Notes under the pieces: generated by a model | Told to the model about the DNA's origin: nothing | Database searches by the model: none | The model's input: only the letters and a program-made list of their open reading frames with translations | Origin: Myxococcota bacterium | GTDB lineage: Bacteria; Myxococcota_A; Polyangia; Polyangiales; Polyangiaceae | Reading direction: 5' to 3' | NCBI GenBank assembly: GCA_963169915.1 | Contig: CAUJEM010000091.1 | Location: forward strand, 62,001-126,000 | Length of the DNA stretch: 64,000 bases | Program-made: the position numbers and the translations under genes | Shown here: one piece after another, positions 33,671-40,640 of the stretch | Numbering within the stretch: position 1 is the first letter of the stretch | Layout of the letters: every line of letters begins with the position of its first letter

Positions 33671-34749
33671 GCCAGCGCTCGTAGGCCGACCAGCAGGGCG
33701 TCGTTCTGCTCCGGCGTGCCGACGGTGACGCGGAGCTGGTGGGCGAGGCGGCCCCCGCGCAGGTGGAAGCTGCGGACGAGCACGCCGCGCCGCGCGAGCC
33801 CTTCGAACAGCTCCACGGCGGGGCGCTCGGTGCGGATCCAGAGGAAATTGGCCTGGCTGGGCGTCACCGACAGCCCGGGCACCTCGGCGAGCGCGCCCTG
33901 GAGCCGCGCTCGCTCGGCCTTCACCTCCTGCACCATGGCGTCGACCTCCCCTTGGAGCTCCGTCAGCACCAGCTGCGCCACCTGCTGGGAGTGCGTCGGC
34001 AGGTTGTAGGGGAGGCGCACCTTCTCGAGCTCACGAGCGAGCTCCGGCCGCGCGATGAGCCAACCCACGCGCAGGCTGGCGAAGCCCACCTTGGACAAGG
34101 TGCGCAGCAGGGCCACGTTGGGGAGCTCCCGATACAGCCGCAGCCAGTCGTCCTGCGCGTAGGCCAGGTAGGCCTCGTCGATGACCAGGACGGCGTCGGG
34201 GGCGAGCGCGCTGAGCCGGCGCAGAGCCTGCTCCGAGGCGACGGTGCCCGTGGGGTTGTTCGGCGTGGCGACGAAGATGAGGTTCGGGCGCGTCATCCCC
34301 AGCGCGCGCTCCATGGAGTCGACGGACAGCGCCCAGTCACGATCCAGCGGCACCTCCAGGACCCTCCAGCCGCGCGCTCGCGCGCTCGCCTTGTACATCA
34401 CGAAGGTGGGGGTGGTGGTCAGCACCGTGGGCACGTCGTCCGAGGGGCGCGGCCGGGCCAGCGCCGTCAGCAGCAGCGCGATGAGCTCGTCGCTGCCACA
34501 GCCGAAGACCAGCTCCTCCGGGGTGAGCCCGAGCTGCTGCGCGAGGAGCGCTCGCAAGGCAGCGTGCCGCGCGTCCGGATAACGCTCCCAGGCGAGCTCC
34601 CCACCGACCGCCGCGAGCCGCTCGCGCGCCGCCGCGCTCAGCCGCGGGGGCGCCTCGTTGGCGTCGAGGCGGATGGGGAAGTCCCCCGGGTGCGGCGCGT
34701 AGGCCTGGAGCTCGCCGAGCTCGGGCCGGAGGAGGTGATCGAAGGGCAT
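33667..34749 (-). CDS. hisC: Histidinol-phosphate aminotransferase
   Basis: 360 aa from ATG 34749 (34773 is an alternative adding eight Pro-rich residues). PLP-dependent fold I aminotransferase: LDANEAPP near the start, FGCGSDELI, TPNNPTGTVAS, VIDEAYLAYA, and the PLP lysine in RTLSKVGFASLRVGW. Converts imidazole-acetol phosphate to histidinol phosphate. Isolated from other his genes here, so a related aminotransferase role is possible. Confidence 0.88.
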   Translation of the reverse strand: MPFDHLLRPELGELQAYAPHPGDFPIRLDANEAPPRLSAAARERLAAVGGELAWERYPDARHAALRALLAQQLGLTPEELVFGCGSDELIALLLTALARPRPSDDVPTVLTTTPTFVMYKASARARGWRVLEVPLDRDWALSVDSMERALGMTRPNLIFVATPNNPTGTVASEQALRRLSALAPDAVLVIDEAYLAYAQDDWLRLYRELPNVALLRTLSKVGFASLRVGWLIARPELARELEKVRLPYNLPTHSQQVAQLVLTELQGEVDAMVQEVKAERARLQGALAEVPGLSVTPSQANFLWIRTERPAVELFEGLARRGVLVRSFHLRGGRLAHQLRVTVGTPEQNDALLVGLRALA

Positions 34750-34842
34750 GGGCGGGCAGGGGGAGCTGGGCATATCGGCGGCTGGTGGAGCTTGCGCTAG
34801 GGTGGGGGGGCCCGACCCACTTGGCTCGGCGTGGAGGATGAG

Positions 34843-35133
34843 ATGACGGTTCGAACGACGCTGTGGACCGCCGCCCTGCTCGGGGTAGCGCTACTGACGG
34901 GGTGCCAGCAAGGCAAAGAGAAGGAAAGCGCCCTCAAGGAGATGGACAAGATAGATCTGGCCTGCAAAGAGGGCGATCAAGACGAGGCCCGCAAGCTGCT
35001 CCTGGACGCCGCGGTGGCCAACCCGCAGGTGAAGGCGGCGCTCGACGCCGCGACCAAGGGCGTGGAGGACAAGAGCCGCGTGAACCCCTGTGGGCTCGCC
35101 CTCGTGGAGATGAAGTCCCGCCTGGAGCGCTGA
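34843..35133 (+). CDS. Small lipoprotein
   Basis: 96 aa: signal peptide with lipobox LTGC (LLGVALLTGCQQGKE), then a short helical domain (ALKEMDKIDLACKEGDQDEARKLLLDAAVANPQVKAALDAATK) with two cysteines that may pair. No known family. The ATG at 34843 is preferred over GTG 34831 because GGAGG lies 6 nt upstream. TTGCGCTAGGGT at 34792-34803 may hold its -10. Confidence 0.7.
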   Translation: MTVRTTLWTAALLGVALLTGCQQGKEKESALKEMDKIDLACKEGDQDEARKLLLDAAVANPQVKAALDAATKGVEDKSRVNPCGLALVEMKSRLER

Positions 35134-35148
35134 GGCGCACTAGCGCTC
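35125..35148. terminator. Inverted repeat across convergent stop codons
   Basis: 7-bp arms GAGCGCT / AGCGCTC with a 10-nt loop, overlapping the stop codons of the small lipoprotein (TGA 35131-35133) and of the minus-strand HMG-CoA reductase gene (35140-35142). Candidate bidirectional hairpin. Confidence 0.3.
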
Positions 35149-36420
35149 GCGGAGCAGGGTGAGCTGGCGGCGCGCCTCCTCCAAGGTCACGGTCCCGGTC
35201 TCTCGGAGCGCCGCCGCCACCGCCTCCACCTCCGCCCCTTGCGCGCCGGCGGCGGTCGCCACCGAGCGCGCGTGCAGCCCCATGTGACCGCGCTGGATGC
35301 CCTCGGTCGCGAGCGCGCGCAGCGCGGCGAGGTTGGAGGCGAGCCCGACCGCGGCGGCGAGCATCGCGAGATCCGAGGCAGAGCCGACCTCGCCGAGCTC
35401 CAGCGCGAGCTGCGCGAGCGGATGGACGCGGAGCGTGCCGCCGACCACGCCGAGCGCCAGCGGCAATTCTAGGACCCCCACGAGCGCGTCGCCGTCACGG
35501 CGCCACACGGCGAGCGGGGCGTAGTGCCCGCTGCGCGCGGCGTAGGCGTGCGCCCCCGCCTCCACGGCACGAAAATCATTGCCCGTGGCGAGCACCACGG
35601 CGTCCACGCCGTTCATGATCCCCTTGTTGTGGGTGGCGGCGCGGTACGGATCCAGCTCCGCGAAGCGCGACGCTTGGGCGATGGCGTCGATGACGTCGAG
35701 TCCGCTCGGGCTTTGCCCGCTGCCACGCGTGAGCTCCTCGGCGCGCACGCGGCAGCTCACGTGGACCCGGCGACGATCGGCCAAGTTGCTCAAGATACGC
35801 AGGCCGAGCTTGCCGCCGGCGAGCTCCGCCGCACGCGGCCCGATCGCCTCCGCGACGCCGTTGACCAGGTTGGCGCCCATGGCGTCTCGGCAGTCGACCA
35901 AGACGTGAACGACCAGGTAGCCCTCGCCCAGCACCCTGATCTCGAGCTCCCGCGGGCCTCCGCCGCGCTCGCAGAGCCCGGGGACGGCGCTGGCCGCGAG
36001 CGCGAGCAGCTCCGCCTGCGCGGCCTCCAGCCGAGCGACGGCGCCCGCCGGCTCAGGCACGTCGAAGAGCTGCACCTGGCTGACCATCAGCTCGTCCAGC
36101 ATGCGCGCGTGAAAGCCCCCGGCGGCGCGCACCATCTTCGCGGCGTTGGACGCGGCGGCGATGACGCTGGGCTCTTCGACGACCATCGGAGCCAGGCGGT
36201 CACGGCCGTTGAGGCGCAGGTTGAGCACGAGCCCGAAGGGTAGACCATAGACCCCGAGCACGTTCTCGACGACCTTGTCCGCCGCCTCCGCGCTGAGGCC
36301 GCCGCTCGTCAGGGCGCCGGTGAGGCGCTCGAGGCGGATGCCGGTGCGGGCAGCGACGAGCTGGCGTCGCTGCTCGAGGTCGAGCCGATGAAACCCGGGG
36401 AAGCGAGAACCTTCACTCAT
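35140..36420 (-). CDS. mvaA: Class II hydroxymethylglutaryl-CoA reductase
   Basis: 426 aa, matching class II (bacterial) HMG-CoA reductases in length and text: VVENVLGVYGLPFG (catalytic Glu), DCRDAMGANLVNGVAE, HNKGIMNGVDAV (catalytic Lys), GNDFRAVEAGAHAYA (catalytic Asp) and GHMGLHARSVA (catalytic His). In a pathway context it makes mevalonate from HMG-CoA, although class II enzymes can run the reverse, catabolic direction. It follows the three GHMP kinase-fold genes on the same strand, which argues for biosynthesis. No HMG-CoA synthase gene is in the window. Confidence 0.95.
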   Translation of the reverse strand: MSEGSRFPGFHRLDLEQRRQLVAARTGIRLERLTGALTSGGLSAEAADKVVENVLGVYGLPFGLVLNLRLNGRDRLAPMVVEEPSVIAAASNAAKMVRAAGGFHARMLDELMVSQVQLFDVPEPAGAVARLEAAQAELLALAASAVPGLCERGGGPRELEIRVLGEGYLVVHVLVDCRDAMGANLVNGVAEAIGPRAAELAGGKLGLRILSNLADRRRVHVSCRVRAEELTRGSGQSPSGLDVIDAIAQASRFAELDPYRAATHNKGIMNGVDAVVLATGNDFRAVEAGAHAYAARSGHYAPLAVWRRDGDALVGVLELPLALGVVGGTLRVHPLAQLALELGEVGSASDLAMLAAAVGLASNLAALRALATEGIQRGHMGLHARSVATAAGAQGAEVEAVAAALRETGTVTLEEARRQLTLLRER

Positions 36421-36456
36421 GAGCTGGAGTCCCCCGGTCGAAGCGGGGGCGGGCCG

Positions 36457-36485
36457 TCTTTACTGCAGCCTCGGGTGTCTACCAA
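36457..36485 (-). promoter_or_regulatory. Possible internal promoter for mvaA
   Basis: Minus strand: TTGGTA (36480-36485), 17-nt spacer, TAAAGA (36457-36462), in the 90-bp gap after the upstream kinase gene. Leader of about 36 nt with a 5-bp C/G hairpin (36431-36449). Confidence 0.35.
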
Positions 36486-36510
36486 GCTTCTGCGCGCCAT
36501 GCCGAGGGCC

Positions 36511-37428
36511 TCAGGCACCCGGCGCGTGGGCGTGGACGCCCCGCGCGCCGAGCCCCAGCTCGAGCCGCTGCCAGCCGAGCCGCCGCCGCGCCGCCTCCAG
36601 CGCTGGGGAGGGCGCGCTGAGGCCGACGTAGAGCACGACATCTCCACCGCCCGCTCCCGAGGGGAGGACGCAGGCGTGCTCCGCGAGCGGGCTCAGCGCC
36701 TGCAGCTCGGCGGTGACGATGGGGGCGCCGGCCGCCGCCCCGAGCGCCGTCAGCGCGAGGCGCTGCTCCTCGAGCGCCTCCACGAGCTCACGCCCGCACC
36801 GCGCGCGCTCGGCCTGTCCGGCGGCCTCGCGCTGCCGCGCGAGGAGCGCCTGGAAGCGCTGGGGCTGCGCGCGCTCGAGCTGCCGCACCCGTCCCAGCAG
36901 CGCCGGGGTGGAGGCGGGGTGGCCCGAGGACCAGACCTCGATGGCGAGCTCCCCGGGCAGCTCGTACGGGCTGACGTCCAGGCGCTCCCCGTCGAGGCGG
37001 CAGCGCAGGCTGCCGCCGAAGCAGCTCGCCGCGACGTCCACCCCGCTGCCGCCGCCCTGCGCCCGGCGGTGCGCGGCGAGCGCGGGCGGGAACACGGACT
37101 GCGCGGGCGGGAACACGGACTGCGCCAGCGCCTCGTCCGGTAGCTCCCCGCGAAGGTCGAGCTCGAGCGCCGCGAGGGAGGCGACCAAGATGGCGGCGCT
37201 CGAGCCGAGCCCGAGCTTGACGTCGTGCTGGCGGAGCTGGCTGGCGTCGAACCACGGCACGCGGGCCAGGGGTCCCGCGGCCCGGACCTCGGGCGTGAGC
37301 AGCGGCGCGTCCCGTGCGCTGTCCGCGCTCACGTACCGGTCGACGGCGGTGACGATGGCCACGCCGCCCCAGAGCACCGAGTACGCGCCCGAGAGCAGCA
37401 GCTTGCCGGGGGCGCGCGCCCAGCTCAC
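36511..37428 (-). CDS. GHMP kinase, probable phosphomevalonate kinase
   Basis: 305 aa. APGKLLLSGAYSVLWGG (motif 1), KLGLGSSAAILVASLAAL (P-loop-like motif 2), GGGSGVDVAASCFGGSL and PSGAGGGDVVLYVG (motif 3). It sits between diphosphomevalonate decarboxylase and HMG-CoA reductase, which makes phosphomevalonate kinase the best reading. It carries an in-frame tandem duplication (QSVFPPA twice, about residues 103-116) just before the GGGSGVD motif. GTG/ATG overlap of 4 nt with the decarboxylase gene. Confidence 0.87.
   Translation of the reverse strand: MSWARAPGKLLLSGAYSVLWGGVAIVTAVDRYVSADSARDAPLLTPEVRAAGPLARVPWFDASQLRQHDVKLGLGSSAAILVASLAALELDLRGELPDEALAQSVFPPAQSVFPPALAAHRRAQGGGSGVDVAASCFGGSLRCRLDGERLDVSPYELPGELAIEVWSSGHPASTPALLGRVRQLERAQPQRFQALLARQREAAGQAERARCGRELVEALEEQRLALTALGAAAGAPIVTAELQALSPLAEHACVLPSGAGGGDVVLYVGLSAPSPALEAARRRLGWQRLELGLGARGVHAHAPGA
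37081..37122. repeat. 21-bp perfect tandem duplication in the phosphomevalonate kinase gene
   Basis: Two exact head-to-tail copies of a 21-nt unit (37081-37101 and 37102-37122), in frame, coding QSVFPPA twice. Identity at every base suggests a recent event. Confidence 0.9.
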
Positions 37429-38396
37429 GGCGTCACCAGCTCCGCCGCGGCGCCCGGCGCAGCGCCGTGCACCCGCTGGACCCCAGGTACGCTAGAGAGC
37501 GCGGCGTGCACCTCCTGGGCGGTCGCCGCGCTGGTCAGCACCTTGACGTGCGGCCCGGCGTCCATGGTGGCGTAGGCGGCGACGCCAGCGGCTCGGAGCT
37601 CACGCACGGCGGCGAGGACGGCGAGCGTGGTCGGGTTCATGTAAATGATGGCCGGCGCCGCTGCGAGCATGGTGGCGTGCATGCAGAGCGTGCTCTCTTC
37701 CATCGCCTCGCCCACCTCGGTGAGATCGCGCTCGAGGACACCGCGGCGCAGGCGCTGGTAGATCCCGGGCGCCGCGTCCACCCAGGCGCGGTAGAGGGGG
37801 CTGGTGCGCGCGGTGTGGAGCATGCCGTCCGTAGAGCCCGTCGCCTTGGGCCCGCGGGCCGTCAGCGCGACCAGCATGCGCACGTCCCAGTGCTCGGGCG
37901 CGGCGAGCGGCGCGGCGTGCTCCGCGCCCGTGGCGAGCTCCACCCACCCGCCGAACAAGGAGCGCGCGGCGGACGCGCTGGCGCGCCGCGCGACCGCGCT
38001 GAGGGCGGCCGGGTCGAGCTCGAGCCCCAGCGCGGCGCTGGCGGCGAGGGCGAGCGCGGCGAAGCCCGAGGCGCTGCTGGCGAGGCCAGCTGCCGTAGGG
38101 AACGCGTTGGTGGAGTCGACGCGCGCGAAGAGCGAGCTCCCCGCCAGCGCGCGAAATTCGGACAGCATGGCGCTCACGCGCGCCAGCTCCTTGCCGACGA
38201 GCGCGCGTCCGTCGAGGCTGCCCTCGTCCGCGCCGAGCGCCGCCGAGAAGCTCACCGTCGTGCGCGTGGTCAGGCCGTCGAGCGTGAGCGACAGGCTCGG
38301 GGTGGCGGGGTAGTTGCCGGGGCGCGCGAGCTTGCCCCAGTACTTGGCGAGCGCGATGTTCGAGCGCGCGATGGCGGTGGCCGTGCGCTGGCTCAT
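37425..38396 (-). CDS. mvaD: Diphosphomevalonate decarboxylase
   Basis: 323 aa. NIALAKYWGK near residue 13, PSLSLTLDGL, the phosphate-binding PTAAGLASSASGFAAL near 102-117, ASASAARSLFGG near 138, and TMDAGPHVKVL near 285 with the catalytic Asp. Converts mevalonate 5-diphosphate to IPP with ATP. Middle gene of the mvk-mvaD-kinase operon with 4-nt overlaps on both sides. Confidence 0.96.
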   Translation of the reverse strand: MSQRTATAIARSNIALAKYWGKLARPGNYPATPSLSLTLDGLTTRTTVSFSAALGADEGSLDGRALVGKELARVSAMLSEFRALAGSSLFARVDSTNAFPTAAGLASSASGFAALALAASAALGLELDPAALSAVARRASASAARSLFGGWVELATGAEHAAPLAAPEHWDVRMLVALTARGPKATGSTDGMLHTARTSPLYRAWVDAAPGIYQRLRRGVLERDLTEVGEAMEESTLCMHATMLAAAPAIIYMNPTTLAVLAAVRELRAAGVAAYATMDAGPHVKVLTSAATAQEVHAALSSVPGVQRVHGAAPGAAAELVTP

Positions 38397-39301
38397 GCGA
38401 GCCTCTCCGGTGCGGCGACGTGGCTCTCGAAGCAGGTGAGCCCCGCCTCACGCCAGGCCTCGAGGACGTCCTCGCCGCGCTCGGGCAGCAGCGCCAGCAC
38501 GCAGCCGCCGCCTCCAGAGCCGGTGAGCTTGGCGCCGAGCGCGCCCGCCTCTCGGGCGAGCGCACAGGCAAGATCGAGCGCCTCGCTGCTGAGCGCCAGA
38601 AGGGTGAGCAGCTCGTGGTTGCGGTCGAGCAGGCGCCCGACGGCCGGTAGCTCCCCACGCTCGAGCAGGGGCTGCGCCTCCTCGGTGAGCTGCCCGATGG
38701 ACTCGAGCAGGGCGCCGACGCGCGCCGGCTCGCGTCGGCGCTCGCTGGCGAGGGCCTCGACCATCTGCTTGGTGCTCGCGGGGGGACCGGCCAGCGCCAC
38801 CCCGAGGCGCAGCGGTCGCGCCAGGGTCAGCGCTGAGGCCGCCTGACCGCGCACGAAGCGGAGGCAGCCGCCGTAGAGCGCCGCGGCGGTGTCCACGCCG
38901 GAGGGGTTGCCGTGAAAGACGCGCTCCCAGGCGAGCGCCGCCGCCTCCAGGCGCTCGCTGGCGAGCGGCTGCCCCTCGTGCTCCAGCGCCGCGCGCGCCG
39001 CGGCGACGGCGATGGCGGCGGAGACGCCGAGCCCCGCGCCGGGGGGCAGCTCGAGCGTGATCTCCAGCCGAAGCCCGCCCACGCCCAAGGCGCCGAGGAG
39101 CGCCTCGAGCGCGCGCCCGAGCTCGCTCCCATCGCCGGCGTGGACGCGCTCGTCGCCGAGCACCAGCTCAGAGCCGGGCGCGGAGGGGCTGCGCGTGGCG
39201 CGTGCCCGCGCCCCGCGCGTCAAGCCGACGGCGATCGCGGGGTAGCCGTAGACGACCGCGTGCTCGCCAAACAAGATGAGCTTACCGTTGGCCTGCGCCA
39301 C
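38393..39301 (-). CDS. mvk: Mevalonate kinase
   Basis: 302 aa from GTG 39301. ANGKLILFGEHAVVYGYPAIAVGL (motif 1), PPGAGLGVSAAIAVA (motif 2; usual GLGSS reads GLGVS), GNPSGVDTAAALYGG with the catalytic Asp, and KLTGSGGGGCVLAL (motif 3). A GTG at 39307 is in frame but touches the predicted -10 hexamer TAGCGT (39308-39313), so 39301 is preferred and would give a leaderless mRNA. First gene of the mevalonate operon. Confidence 0.94.
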   Translation of the reverse strand: MAQANGKLILFGEHAVVYGYPAIAVGLTRGARARATRSPSAPGSELVLGDERVHAGDGSELGRALEALLGALGVGGLRLEITLELPPGAGLGVSAAIAVAAARAALEHEGQPLASERLEAAALAWERVFHGNPSGVDTAAALYGGCLRFVRGQAASALTLARPLRLGVALAGPPASTKQMVEALASERRREPARVGALLESIGQLTEEAQPLLERGELPAVGRLLDRNHELLTLLALSSEALDLACALAREAGALGAKLTGSGGGGCVLALLPERGEDVLEAWREAGLTCFESHVAAPERLA

Positions 39302-39307
39302 GGGCAC

Positions 39308-39313
39308 ACGCTA
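39308..39313 (-). promoter_or_regulatory. -10-like hexamer of the mevalonate operon
   Basis: TAGCGT on the minus strand, 6 nt before GTG 39301, the spacing expected when transcription begins at the start codon. The 116-bp gap 39302-39417 holds no gene. Confidence 0.45.
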
Positions 39314-39417
39314 GTCGAAGCGAGCCCCGCGGGCGACGGGGAGCCGACGACGCGGAGCCCGGACGCGCGCCCGGCGCTCGCTCGGGCGCGCGGGGTGCGA
39401 GAGCCTGGCCGCTCCGG

Positions 39418-40530
39418 TCAGGCGTGGCGCTGGGTGAGCGCACGGCAAGCGCTGCCGAGGAGGGCGGCGCCGCTCGGGTGGAGCTTGGCGCGCGTCAGCT
39501 CCGCCGAGGCCTCCGCCGCGAGCGCGTCGATGCGCTCCTCCACCGCCCGCCGCGCCCCGCACTCGTCGAGGACTTGGAGGGCGGCCTGCAGCTCCGCGGC
39601 GGCCACGCCGGGGGCGCCGAGCACCCGCGTGAGCGCGCGCTTGGCGTCGCCGCGGGCGCGACGCTGCGCCTCGGTGACCAAGAGCGTGCGCTTGCCGGCC
39701 GTGAGATCGCTCCCGCGCGGCTTGCCCGTGACGCTCGGCTCGCCGAAGGCGTTGAGGAGATCGTCCCGGAGCTGGAACGCCACGCCGATGGGCCTCGCGA
39801 TCCGGTGGAGCGCCTGCAGCACCGGCTCCTTGGCGTCGGCGAGCAGCGCCCCGAGCTCCAGCGGCCCCGCGACCGAGTAGGAGCTCGTCTTCAGCGCGTA
39901 GACGAGCTCTGGGTCGGCCTTGCGCGCGGTGAGGTCGAGCTGTTGGCCCGCGATGGCGTGGAGCTGCATCCTCGCGAAGCACGCCAAGACGCGGCCGCAC
40001 GTCACCGGCCCCAGCCGCAGCTCCGACAGGGCGAGCTGCGCGAGGGCGTTGGCGTAGTCGCCGGCGAGAACGCCCGCGGCGTCGCCGAGCCGCTGAGAGC
40101 GGAACCGCCGCCGGAGCGCGGCGTGGACCGCGGGCCCTCCGCGGCGTGTGTCATCACCATCCATCCAGTCGTCATGGATGAGGAGGTAGGCCTGGAGCAG
40201 CTCCAGGGCGGCGCCGACGAGCACCGCTGGCTCGAGCTTGGAGCCTCCGCCAGCGGCGCGCAGGCCGGTGACCACCAGGGCGGGGCGCAGCCGCTTGCCG
40301 CCCCGCAGGCACAGCGAGCGGACGGCCTCGAGCAGGGCCGTCACCTCCGGGCCCCACCCCTTCGCGAGGTCGAGCTGCTCGGAGAACAGCCGCGTCAGCT
40401 CCGCGTCCAGATCCCGCTTGAGCCCGCGCGCGAGCGCGAGGAAGGGCTCCTCCACGAGCGGCTTGGCGTGCGCCTTGGTGCGGCGCGTCCCTCCTCCGCC
40501 TCGGCCAGCAGTAAGGTGCCCGGCTGCCAT
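39418..40530 (-). CDS. Polyprenyl (farnesyl/geranylgeranyl-type) diphosphate synthase
   Basis: 370 aa with an N-terminal extension of about 35 residues. First aspartate-rich motif LIHDDWMDGDDTRRGGP (DDxxD plus extra acidic residues), GGKRLRPAL upstream, and second motif QLRDDLLNAFG, where the last Asp of DDxxD is replaced by Asn. Condenses IPP with allylic diphosphates. Chain length cannot be read safely from the residues before the first motif (EL-LQAYLLIHDD). Its own promoter separates it from the divergent plus-strand genes. Confidence 0.92.
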   Translation of the reverse strand: MAAGHLTAGRGGGGTRRTKAHAKPLVEEPFLALARGLKRDLDAELTRLFSEQLDLAKGWGPEVTALLEAVRSLCLRGGKRLRPALVVTGLRAAGGGSKLEPAVLVGAALELLQAYLLIHDDWMDGDDTRRGGPAVHAALRRRFRSQRLGDAAGVLAGDYANALAQLALSELRLGPVTCGRVLACFARMQLHAIAGQQLDLTARKADPELVYALKTSSYSVAGPLELGALLADAKEPVLQALHRIARPIGVAFQLRDDLLNAFGEPSVTGKPRGSDLTAGKRTLLVTEAQRRARGDAKRALTRVLGAPGVAAAELQAALQVLDECGARRAVEERIDALAAEASAELTRAKLHPSGAALLGSACRALTQRHA

Positions 40531-40539
40531 TGCCGCGCA

Positions 40540-40568
40540 GCTCTAGGGGGAGGGCCTCGGGCTGTCAA
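40540..40568 (-). promoter_or_regulatory. Polyprenyl synthase promoter
   Basis: Minus strand: TTGACA (40563-40568), 17-nt spacer, TAGAGC (40540-40545), then 9 nt to the ATG at 40530. Same elements and same geometry as the ychF promoter. Confidence 0.6.
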
Positions 40569-40625
40569 CGCTCCCGAGCGGCCGTCGCCGCGCTTCGAGG
40601 GGAGCGGCGGCTCGAAAAGCCATGA

Positions 40626-40631
40626 TACTAA
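40626..40631 (+). promoter_or_regulatory. -10-like hexamer of the first spermidine-synthase-like gene
   Basis: TACTAA ends 9 nt before GTG 40641 (GATACT two bases earlier is an alternative). No -35 is evident. Confidence 0.3.
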
Positions 40632-40640
40632 GCCGAGCGC

